Below are positions 54,418 to 64,000 of a DNA stretch of 64,000 nucleotides, piece by piece; the first letter of the stretch is position 1, and each line of letters opens with the position of its first letter. Source of the DNA: Gnetum montanum (taxonomy: Eukaryota > Streptophyta > Gnetopsida > Gnetales > Gnetaceae); assembly GCA_015680685.1 (NCBI GenBank), contig MNCI01004855.1, positions 44,275-108,274 of the forward strand, read 5' to 3'. The notes under the pieces were generated by a model, which was not told the origin of the DNA, ran no database searches, and worked only from the letters and a program-made list of their open reading frames with translations. A program made the position numbers and the translations under genes.

Positions 54418-57256
54418 TCACATGGTCCCAGGCAATGGAGGCTCCTATGGCTCCGATGAACCTTCTCTAGCTCTAGGCATGGTTGGTGGTTGAGGTGGTT
54501 ATGGTTGTCCTACTACTACTACTACTTTTGGTGAAAGGCCAAAAACATCTAGTAATGCTTTCATCTTCTCTTATTTACTCTTGGGATCATATATGGTCCA
54601 CACAACTTTACTGATGTGGGTTAGAATTTAAATATCCCAAGGACAAGGTAATACTAGAAGTAGCTCCTTTTCATTGATGAACTAGGGCATGAATTGTTTG
54701 CATTTGATGTTGAACACTTACATTATGTCTTGTAGTGCCTAGTAGCCATTCATCCTTTTGGCTAGGTTCTCAGTCATTGATCTTTGATTGGTGAATTTTT
54801 CCTTGAGAACCTCAAGTTTAGCATTTGCCACTACAAGTTTCTACTTGGTGTATTTATGACTCTTGAACTCGGCCTCATACAATAATTATGAGCTAGCCAC
54901 TTGCTTTTTAAGATTAGACCATGGTCATTCGACAATCAACATTGTCAAGTTTGCATAACAGAGATTGAATAGCTCCAAGTACTTCATCATCTCTTCAATC
55001 TACAACTCCTTCATGTGGATTTCTACATTGTTGTAGGCATCAATCCCATCCACGATGGATTGCCACATTTTTCTACCTTGCGGGAGTTGCTAGAGAGCCT
55101 CATTAACCTTTGCCTTTATTAATTGGATATGCTTTTCATTCACATCCTTCTATATGCCAAATTGTTCTTGTAATGATTTTTAATTTTTTTGAATTTTAAA
55201 GCCTCATTTTTCTAGATGAAAATATCAATGGCTAACTTCTAGCATAAGGCATAGACCTTCTTCATGGAGAGATTATGATTCTCCACTACCAATCTTCTTA
55301 ATTCATTGTTTTTTCTAGCAAGCTACTCGTACTATTGATGGATTAATTTTTCTTGTTGTTGTTTTTGCACATCAACATTTCATAGGTGATGGTTTTCTAT
55401 GGTCAAAATTTCATTTTCCTAGCACATCTACATCAATCCTTCTGTACTAAATGAGTTCTAGCTTGTTCTATGAACTGATTGATGACTACTATTACCATTT
55501 CTCTCTTAACTCACTTTAGTTGTTCTTGAAGCTACTGAAAAGCTTCATGTCATGTTAATATAGGGTTGATAAGAGTAGGGTTAGTAATTCGGGCATGCAA
55601 TATGGCAACTTTAGTAGCCAAGCATTGATTATGTGCTTGAGTTATTTTAAGTTTCCCTTCTAAGATGAGACACTTTCTATTTACCTCCAGCAGCTTCGAT
55701 TGGGTTGTAGTGGTGGTATTTAGAAAATCAAAGATATCTGAAATCAGTTGCCTAGTTCCCACTAGTTGGTTTAGTAGTTCTTCATGCTAGGCTACACTCA
55801 ATTTTTCATTGATTATTCTTGTAGATGTTTGTACATCTCTAAGTGAAAAAGGATTTGGTACAGGCACTGCATGTGTGTTTAATGACTTAGCAACTTGGTC
55901 AACAATGATCTTCATAGATATCTCCTACCCTTGCTGTTGCATCACCAATACGATTGCCTCCTCACCCTCCTCTAAGTGCACCAAAAAAGAAGTAGCATTC
56001 TTAGAGATTTCTGAGAATAGTTGATGCTGAGAGAGAGACACTGTCACTTGTTGGGCACTTGGATTTGACATCATAGGAAACTATGTTCATTGGGTAGATA
56101 GCATTGATCCACATCCCTAATCTAACTGATTGTATGCACCACTTCTTTGAGGTGACTCATGGCTAGTCTGTATGTAGATGGGTCTCCACCACTAGTTCCT
56201 ACCTTCTACTCTTACTATTGCAAGAGTTGCTCTCAAATTTTCTGCATGCACTCAACTGTAGTGTAGGCCTCTGATGGTTGTTCATGAGTAGGTGGTGGAG
56301 GTGGACGTTGTTGCTCCTCTTCTATGATTATGAAAGGCATCTCATCCTTCATCGTCTTGACCCACAAAGCATTAGGAGCATGCTTGATTCTATGATTTGC
56401 ATAGAAGACTATCCTTATTCTTTTGCATAATTTTCTAATCAAGCAAGGAAGTGGCAGGGTTTTTCTTCCATGTTTATTCTCCTTCAAGTGATTCTCTATC
56501 TCTAAATAGATTAGATGTGGAAGATTTATCAGAAATATTTTGCTTAGAGTGTTGCATGATTGGATGGAGAAGACTATCATCTTACTGGGACTCACCATTA
56601 CATTAAGGTGGTAGGCTACTATCTTAAAATAGACTCACTCTACCAATGTGAGTGCACTAAACTCCTTGCGGTCAACCCCATAACCCCACTAAGTCCATTC
56701 CTTCTTTGCTCTAGGATTAACTTATGTGGATAGCTCTGCTGACTGTGTTCTTGCATCAGGTAACCCAAGGACCTATGTAATGGATCCTATAGAGTAGGAC
56801 ACTTCAATAATAGCTCCTGCTCTCTTATTTTTCTAGAAAAGATATGTTTCTCCCATGTACTATTTCCCACTAGAAGTGATGATTAGCCACATGGAAGAGG
56901 CTTTCAGCTGAGCTCTAACATCTTCTAGAGCCCACTGATTGAAAGTTTAGTGCTTGGAGAAGTAAGTGTTGGACTTCATAGCTCCCTATTATCTTGATGT
57001 AGGCTTAAGTAAGTGTGACTTCCAATCTAGGCACACAGCCTAGTGCCTTGCCTCACTATGAGTTTTCAAATGTAGCTTCTTCTCCAAGAATCTATTTGAT
57101 AGATTTTACCTTGACCTCATCTCTAATAGGTCTTATTGCGTGGGTTGCCTTAGCTTGTTTTTGACCATGTTCTTATTGGACTCTTCCTCCTCTAGGTCAT
57201 TTCTCCCATGGTTATGATGGTCATTCCTCCTACAGTCTCTTTGGTCTAGGTGGCAT
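54418..57256 (-). pseudogene. Extra (env-position) ORF of copy E, broken
   Basis: About 946 codons from ATG at 57254-57256 (MPPRPKRL), directly after GTGTGATTACAG, to TGA at 54418-54420 after PPLPGTM. The ends match B and C. The Transposase_32-like domain is represented at 56330-56600, with HLIYLEIENHLKENKHGRK then LPLPCLIRKLCKRI. A poly-proline stretch lies near 56270-56310. The downstream two thirds are helical (for example LLEVNRKCLILEGKLK at 55620-55690), probably coiled coil. It has many stops. It is diverged from A/B but clearly the same gene; function unknown. Confidence 0.72.
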
Positions 57257-59394
57257 CTGTAATCACACATAACAATAGATTAGCCAATATTATATAACTT
57301 AGATTAAGTATTTAATTATTAATTTAATCTTTGGTTTATGAAAGTTGTTGGAAGGGTTAAATTCTTAAAAATTATTGATTTAATAGAATTTTACATCTTA
57401 ACCCTTTAGGGGAGTTAGGAAAAGTTTTGAAAAATTATCCTCAAAAACTTGAGGTTTGCTACCACCATGACTAAGAGCTTTCCTCAAGTAACTACAGGAT
57501 CAAAGAATGGGGTGATTCAAATAAATGGTGAGAGAGTTATAGGCTATGGAAATTTTTGGGCTCTAAAAATTGCAAAAAAAGCCTTGGGTGTTATGGACCA
57601 AATGTAAAAAGTTCAAAGTTTTTAGTGGTATTTATATTATTTTTGTGTTGCATCAATGGGGCCTCGTCAACGTGGTCTACTACATCGATGTCACCGCATT
57701 GATGCAACTATTGATCACTATTAACTGAGTTAAAACCTAATAATTACAAAGTGATTTTAAATAAAATTACGGTCAAATGGAAGCCCAAATAGCCATGAAC
57801 ATGATGAAAATATGAGAAGAGGATGTTAATGTTCCAAAAAATGAGAAAATTAAGAAAAATGAAAGATGGTGCAGAATGAGAGTTCAAGGAGCATAGAGTG
57901 GTTTGCAAAATGGAATATGTGAAAGATAAGATTGTAGTAATGTTTAGGGTAAGGAACTTAACTAACCAAACCAAGATGTATGTAAGTGGGTCCTCCCCAT
58001 AGCAGGCACATGCCCTTGCTATCCTTGCATAACCCCAACTAAGGAGTTTGTGGGTTACATAGTTGATTAATGGTCATAAAAAGTTAAGGACCAACCAAAA
58101 AGAATATATCGAAGGATTTCAACATATTAGACTAAAACATCAAACATAACATAGAAATTGGTAGTCAAGTGAGTAATGGCAACATAGATGGATGATTGAG
58201 AAGGTGGAATGAAATCTTGAATTGCATTCATAAGAAGTCCCTTGTGGAATATGTGTTTAACATGAACTGAGAAGATCCATGCTTAGTCCAGACCAAACCC
58301 AACCTCTTTTAGTAACCTCATATTGGCACTCCAAGATCGATCCATTTCCTTAAGACACAAGAGTGCTTCCACACAAAAACCACCATTTCATAAAGAGAAG
58401 AAAAGAGAAGTAGGAAGTGAGAGAGAGAGGACCTTAGTTAGAGGGTTTCTTCAAGCATGGGTAATATGTCTTTCTAGGTCCATAACTAGTGCTTATAGGC
58501 CATTTATTTTTCTAAGGGTTGTGCTTTGACTTTTCATCATTTTTTTAAATTTTTATTTATTTTTTATTTTTAAATTTTTGGATGGAAACCACACCATGAA
58601 AAGACTTTATTTGACTTCCTATTAGTGGTTAGAATGGAACAGTAAGAAGTTCATGAAAAACACCCAAGCACTCAAGTAAGTAGAAAGTAAAGAGAGTATT
58701 GAATTTCCTTGAAATCACACCCTCTACAAACCTTTGATTCCTTCCCAATTTTAGAACTACCAAGGTCACCAATTGATTAAAAGTTTCTTTAATAGAAGGG
58801 ACATCAAACTCCTAGAATAAGGAAAATCATAGAGTTTATTGGATAGGTGGATGACATGGATTCATTGCCTATTCCATGAAAAATAAATCATGTCATAGTC
58901 ATCAAACAATAAAACTCAAAAATAGAAACTAGACATTAACAATCACAACATTAAGCAAAAACCATCATTAGTAAACAACAACAATGGCACTTTGTCCTAT
59001 GGTAATAAAGCACTTTTATTAGCAGAAATAATAAAAAGTTACATACAAATAAAGCAAAGTAAAAAATATATATATAAGGAGGTGGAAACTAATCAAGAAA
59101 TGTAAAACATACTAACAATGTTGTAAAATGAAAAATTAAGAAAGTAAATAGAATGAAAAACCAAAGAAAAAGATGAAAATCAACAAAGTGTAAAACAAAA
59201 AGTGAAAGATTGAAGAGTCATGTGAATGGTTAGCATGGGTGGCCATCTACCCCATGACTCTATTGAAAGGAGGAGATCTAAAAGATAGAGCATGGTTGTC
59301 CATCCATTAATGTGGTGATTGCACTAACTTGTCTTGGTTTTAGGACAGGTTTTAGTTGTTGGATGTTGACCAAATATTTATTATTTAGGATTTA
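57257..59394 (-). other. Noncoding spacer between integrase and extra ORF, copy E
   Basis: Holds an LTR-promoter-like module (57626-57715), the conserved block (57981-58032), and A-rich DNA at 59020-59220. No gene seen. Confidence 0.6.
57626..57715 (-). promoter_or_regulatory. LTR-promoter-like module upstream of the extra ORF, copy E
   Basis: Plus-strand TATTTATA, then GCATCAATGGGGCCTCGTCA, CATCGATG and TTGATGCAACT. The LTR of this same element has TATTTATA, CATCGATG, TTGATGCAACT and TTGATGGGGCCTAGTCAAC. On the minus strand the TATA faces the extra ORF start about 370 bp away. Confidence 0.5.
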
Positions 59395-60490
59395 AGGCTT
59401 GTAGATTAACATGGCCCTAGAGGGAAAGGTTTGATCAATTATATAAGGTCCTTCCCACAATGTTTGAAACTTTCTTTTCTGGGGTACGTATGTGGGGTTC
59501 TAGTAGCGAACCTTATCTCTTGATTGAAATTTCACTTTCCATATTTTGAGATCATGATGTTGCTTGTTGAATGCCTTATACATATTATTCAAAGATAGGT
59601 CCACCAATCAATTTTCATGTAGCATGTTTAGGTTGACCAATCTTTCTTTTTATGCTAAACTTAGGTCAAGATTTAAGTCCTAGGCTATTGAGAGTGTACA
59701 GAGCTTGGATTGAATTAAGAGCGTCGGACGTATTTTGTACAATAACTCGTAGGGAGAGTAGCCAATAGGAGGTTTCTATGTTGAGTGGTAGGCCCATAGG
59801 ACATCATTGAGTTTTGTGCTCCAATCTTTCCTATATTTGCTTATGGTCCTTGCTACGATCTTTGTGATCTCCCTATTAGTTATCTTTGCTTGATTGTTGG
59901 CTTGGGGGTGATAGGGTGTTGTTAATTTATGTTCAACCCCCAAGAATTACATCTACTTTCTAAAAGTAGCACCTGTGAAATGAGTTCCACTATTAGAAAT
60001 TAGTGCACATGGCACCCCAAACATATTTATAACATTTTGCTATACAAATCTAGTAGCAGTGGATGATGTATAGTTAGTAATGGTTACTACTTTTGCTCAT
60101 TTTATGTATTAGTCAACTGCTATAATGATATACACCTTTCCATTGGACATGGATGTGATGGGATCCACGAAGTCAATTCCCCATATGTCAAAGGGCTCTA
60201 GTCGTTAAATTGACTATTGAGAATCCTCCATACCCATGATCATCCTACCATCTCGTTGACAAGATTCACAAGATCAAACAAACTGGTTGGCATCCATGAA
60301 GGTTGTAGGCCAACAATATCCTACTCTTAGGATTTTTATGGCCATGCATCTCCCTACATAGTAGCCTCTGTAAGGCTCTTCATGAGCATCATAGAGAATG
60401 TGTAGTTGATCTTGATCAAGGACACACCAATGGAAAAATCCATTGATGCACACCTTGTATAGGTGTTCATTAATTTCCATGAAGTATTTG
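59395..60490 (-). pseudogene. Integrase of copy E (inactive)
   Basis: The zinc-binding end reads DAHEEPYRGYY, GYCWPTTFMDANQFV then SCESCQRDG (60225-60480): first His and both Cys kept, second His is Tyr. The core has FDIWGIDFVDPI near 60160-60195 (first catalytic Asp kept), VPCALISNSGTHF near 59980-60020 (second Asp is Asn), and YHPQANNQAKITNREI near 59875-59925 (third, Glu, is Lys). DWSTKLNDVLWAYHST and YELLY follow. The C-terminal GPY/F domain is clear near 59430-59480 (LWEGPYII). Two of three catalytic residues are lost through changes of G-to-A type. Confidence 0.9.
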
Positions 60491-60639
60491 GCCTAATGAA
60501 GAAATTATTTCTTCTTTCTAAAGTCAACATCGTGTGGCATCTCCTGAGTGAGAAGATAGGTGAGGATGCCATTGTACCATGTTTTTTCTGCAAGCACTTG
60601 GTCATTTCTTACTCATGTAAAGAGAAGTTTATCTAGAAA

Positions 60640-61060
60640 CTAATTAGAGAGTAGGATATCCTCCTCTTTATTATCCCATTTTAGGAAAGAGAGGTGGTTA
60701 GCAACCACATTCTTGATCCCTTTTTGATCTACCATCATTAGATTGAATTCCTACAAGATCAGGAGCCATGATATGATATAGGGGCTCATTGTCGACTTAT
60801 TCATCAAGAAGTAAATGCCACTGTGGTTTGTGTGGAAAAATAATTTATAACTAAGCACATAGTGCTTGAATTTTTCAAGAGCATACACCATTGCTATTAA
60901 TTCTTTCTCCATGGTGGTGTAATTCAACTATGCACCTATAATGCTTCAACTAGAATAGTGGATGTAATATGGATGTTTTTTATTATCCAACTGTGTAAGC
61001 ACTACTTCCAAAGCATAATTAGATGCATCCATCATTATGTGAAATTTTTTGAACTAGTCT
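60640..61060 (-). pseudogene. RNase H of copy E
   Basis: Motifs in order: MDASNYALEVVLTQ near 60990-61030; NYTTMEKELIAMVYALEKF near 60870-60930 (catalytic Glu kept); FFHTNHSGIYFLMNKS near 60795-60845 (canonical TDH, Asp is Asn); VDQKGIKNVVANHLS near 60685-60735 (canonical ADHLS, Asp is Asn). Continuous with RT, no extra RNase H, which separates this family from the Tat-like element. Confidence 0.9.
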
Positions 61061-61079
61061 GGTCCATATAGAATTGGAG

Positions 61080-61995
61080 TTTCTACAAGGCTTTTTTCAA
61101 CTATTGGAATGCATGTTTACATTACTTGGTCTAGATGAATGGAGCATCTTTCTTCATTAGCTTGACTAGTAGCTTTGCAATCTTAGAGAAATTCTCTATC
61201 AATCATTAGTAGTAGCCAATATGTCTAAGGAATTATTGAATGTATTTAACTATCTTTGGTTTGTGAGTTATTCCTTGGATGACCCTTATCTTCTCTGGGT
61301 CTACATCAACCCCTTCTTGTGAAATATGCTCCTCCAACATAATGTCTTCTTAGAACATGAGATGACTCTTTTACCAGTTGAGTTACAAATTTATTTTCAC
61401 ACATCTTTTCAATACTTTCTCAAGGTGTTCCAAGGCTTTCTCAAACATAGCTCCATAGGTGGAGAAGTCATCCATGAAGACTTCTACACCACTACTGATC
61501 TACTATTGAAAGATGCTAAGGACTAGGCATTGAAATGTTGCAGGGGCATTGCATAGACTAAATGGAATCTTACAATATGTAAAAGTCCCTTATGGAATTT
61601 TGAATGTTGTCTTAGCCTAAACTTCTAGTGAAATTTGGATTTGGTTATAGCCACTATAACCATCCAAGAAGATATAATAGGAATGCCCAGAGATGGTGTT
61701 CAACACTTGGTCCACAAATGGTAATGGAAAATAATCTTTAAATGTTGCCATGTTCAATAGCCTGAAGTTGATGAAAACCTACCATTTGTCACTTTTATTT
61801 TTCATAATTACAAGTGGGCTAACCCACTTACTATCTATGATAGGATAGATAAATCCTACCTTGAGGAGTTGCTCTATTTCCTCCTTGAAGATTTGCTTCA
61901 ATTTGGGGTTTAGCCATATCTATTGCTCGCCTCTTGGCTTCATGGTCAAGTTAGTGTAAATACGATAGTGACATATCTTTGGATTGATTCCATTT
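61080..61995 (-). pseudogene. Reverse transcriptase of copy E
   Basis: Strong Athila-style RT: NPKLKQIFKEEIEQLLKVGF then YPIIDSKWVSPLVIMKNK (61800-61915), INFRLLNMATFKDYFPLPFVDQ (61700-61780 region), YYIFLDGYSGYNQIQISLE (61630-61690), CKIPFSLCNAPATFQC (61525-61580), and VEVFMDDFSTYG (61455-61490), where the catalytic FMDD is intact. Stops occur within it (for example after ISLEV and KIP). Confidence 0.93.
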
Positions 61996-62389
61996 CATTT
62001 AAGATATTCCCACACAAAGGCTATTGTCCATTTCTCAACCAACTTTAAAAAATTTTCTTCTTATTCAAGAGCAAGTTTGGCATTGATTTTGATTGACTTA
62101 CCATTATTTAAGAATGCATACTTCATGCCGATTGGTAGATTTTTCAACTCTAGGGGATCTTACTTAAAGTTATTAGGGATTTACAACTCTTCCCAATAGG
62201 TATCATCATCTTTATCATTAGAGATTTGATGATGAACTTGCTCAAGTTCATTCATGTTTTCAACATAAGTACATGTTAGGCTTTCAGCTAGTTCCATGTA
62301 TAATGTGCTACTTTCTGAGTTAGATGTCAGCCACTAGGTGCCCTTCTATTTTCTAGCTATTGTGTATAGACACCTTTAAATATTTGTTT

Positions 62390-62930
62390 CTTATGCACAC
62401 TAATTACATGCTTTAATGTGTGTACTTTTGATGGACCAAATCTTTTGCATGCAATTGCACCTATTATTGCTATACGTAATGCATGGAATATGCTTCTTTT
62501 CTAGCCTTTCAAATTCATTATCCTTGAAGATTTCTAGGGAGAGGTTCTTTATACCCATTCGTGCATTAACTATGATTAACCATGTCCTTCCCATAATAAT
62601 GGATAAGTCACATTTGCAATTTTTGATCTTAATTACCAAAAAATTGGTAGGATAAGACAACCCACTAACTATGGTCATAATGTCCTCCACTAATCCCAAG
62701 GAAATAGTGATTGTCTAGTCAACCAATTCTAAATGAATGTCGTTATTGTTAAGAGGTGGTAGGTTCTAGGCCTTGTACATGTCATGAAAGATGAGATTAA
62801 CACTGGAACTAGAGTTAAGAAGAGCTTTGCAGGGCTCATGTCCAGAAATTTGTAGGTAAATGAGTGGACTTCTAGGGTTAGATCTTTTTGTGGAAATATT
62901 TCCAACCTTGATCCAATTAGAAATAACATG
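62390..62930 (-). pseudogene. Aspartic protease of copy E (inactive)
   Basis: The flap side and ILG-like motif are at 62400-62700: GLVEDIMTIVSGLSYPTNFL, then CDLSIIMGRTWL. The active site region near 62800-62840 reads KALLNSSSSVNLI, where D-S/T-G is expected, so Asp is Asn and Gly is Ser. A frame break separates the two parts. Lies between gag and RT as in other Ty3/gypsy elements. Confidence 0.82.
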
Positions 62931-62949
62931 AGTTAACATCAAAGTGTAG

Positions 62950-64000
62950 ATCCAATGTGGAATTTGGTTTTGATGACACTAGAAGGTGTTTGATGCAAAG
63001 GATGAGGATGTTGGAGTTGTAGGATGGCTAGTTGCATGAGGTTGTGAGGAATTGGAAGGACTGTTGGGTTGGAAAAAAGGTCATTTCATGGATTGATTAT
63101 CTGAACCATTTAATAGAAAAGCCAATTATCAATGTATAGTCCTCGTAGCATTTCATTGTTGTAGTTGTGGAGGAATTTTTCACTACATGGATGGAGTAGG
63201 AGGTAACTAGGGTGGAGGAATGTGTGCAAATAGATGTAGAGGGTGATATGGATATGGGTTTTCCTCCTAAGTGGATGGTGAATATGTTTAGTGATACTCT
63301 GGATAATAATAGATATGATGAAATAAGGCATGGCTTACAAAACTTCTTGGTGAAATAGGTTGCTGAACATAGTCCTCGTATGGATCTGGTTGCCTATAAT
63401 GGTACTACTACCTTGGAAGTGGAATTTCACATGATTGTAGTTGGTGCCATTGTTGGTATTGCTGATATGGCTGTTTTGGAGCTTCACTTGGATAATAAGC
63501 TTGTTGTTGGTGGTGGAACTATCTTAGATTACCTTGAGGATTAGGCAATCATCTGGGTGCTTGCCTACGTGCTCTTTTAGTATTCAATGCATACATCATA
63601 GACTCTTGAAAGTGTGACACCACAAGGTAACATCCTTTTGTATGTTCATATTAATAGATGTCACAACTAGGATCATCATCAGAGTTGGTTTCCATAACTC
63701 TTGCCCTTGCCCTTACCTCTCTAGTAGGCACGTTCAACTTCTTTTCATCTGCTATGTTCATGATCACTATTCTATACTTTGGATGTTTCAACAATCTTCA
63801 TAGTAGTTTGGAAATTCTCATCCAAAGATTCCCATAATTTATCAACCTTTGCCAAAATGTTAGAAATAGATTTTTGAATAGGAAAGGTTTTTCTCTTCAC
63901 CATTTTATTGATTTGTGACTCCTCCTCATCATAAAACTGAATCTCCCTTTTCCTGATGGAAGGATCCCTATTATACTCTTTTGCATTTTCCCTTTTTCAT
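62950..64000 (-). pseudogene. gag C-terminal part, copy E (continues past window)
   Basis: Q/P/Y-rich reading (63350-63540), then upstream on the minus strand CDIY-YEHTKGCYLV near 63625-63665, matching CTIYQYEH of D and CNIFLYNH of C. A charged helical part (63750-63980; KMVKRKTFPIQKSISNILAK) precedes it. The Retrotrans_gag core and start lie outside the window. Confidence 0.65.

Larger units (their letters stand above)
53315..64000 (-). mobile_element. Athila-like retrotransposon, copy E, pol-bearing (5' end outside window)
   Basis: 3' LTR 53315-54204, extra ORF 54418-57256, spacer 57257-59390, integrase, RNase H, RT and protease 59395-62930, then the gag C-terminal part to the window end. 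The gag-pol-extra ORF order and the RT motif style fit the Athila lineage. It shares LTR ends, LTR-internal junction, extra-ORF end and conserved block with A-D, and is the only copy here with pol. All genes are broken and key catalytic residues are changed, so it is not active now. Confidence 0.85.

Noticed and set aside
61326-61526. Plus-strand frame of 66 codons
   Set aside because: Opposite the RT FMDD region of copy E; shadow frame.

Overview
The window looks like nuclear DNA of a seed plant with a large, repeat-packed, AT-rich genome. A gymnosperm would fit, but that is inference. No intact host gene is visible. Nearly everything is old LTR retrotransposon sequence on the minus strand, full of stop codons and frameshifts, plus one decayed host-gene copy, tandem repeats and a 959-base assembly gap.

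Two Ty3/gypsy families dominate. Family 1 is Athila-like. Its LTRs are about 0.65-1.0 kb and begin TGATGA and end TCATCA. The primer-binding site resembles the tRNA-Asp type. Gag is present, and a long extra ORF of about 920-950 codons lies next to the 3' LTR and carries a Transposase_32-like ('putative plant transposon protein') domain. Five copies are seen. A (1-7342) and B (6443-12527) share one LTR in tandem. C (46606-52296) is a complete insertion with GTTGG target duplications. D (16370-41691) is split by a nested insertion. E (53315-64000, cut by the window end) is the only copy with protease, RT, RNase H and integrase. A-D show no pol, so they look like non-autonomous relatives of an E-like element.

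Family 2 is one Tat/Ogre-like element (about 19577-37774) nested in D. It has gag-protease, then a separate RT-RNase H-second RNase H-integrase block. Between them lies an opposite-strand gene candidate of about 5 kb, with its own TATA box, splice sites and AATAAA signal. Three clusters of a short hairpin-forming repeat sit at the module borders.

Other regions: 12528-16322 is a short-LTR pair with a tRNA-Met-like primer site enclosing an intron-free CCR4-type deadenylase pseudogene and the N gap. 41692-46600 and 52302-53314 are AT-rich spacers with tandem duplications and tRNA-like remnants.

The least expected signals are: (1) a TATA plus motif cluster like each element's own LTR promoter, placed upstream of the extra ORF in A, B and E; (2) the hairpin arrays with compensating stem changes around the opposite-strand gene; (3) a 79-nt two-stem hairpin in the Tat-like 3' region. 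All are read by eye from sequence and need computation or RNA data.
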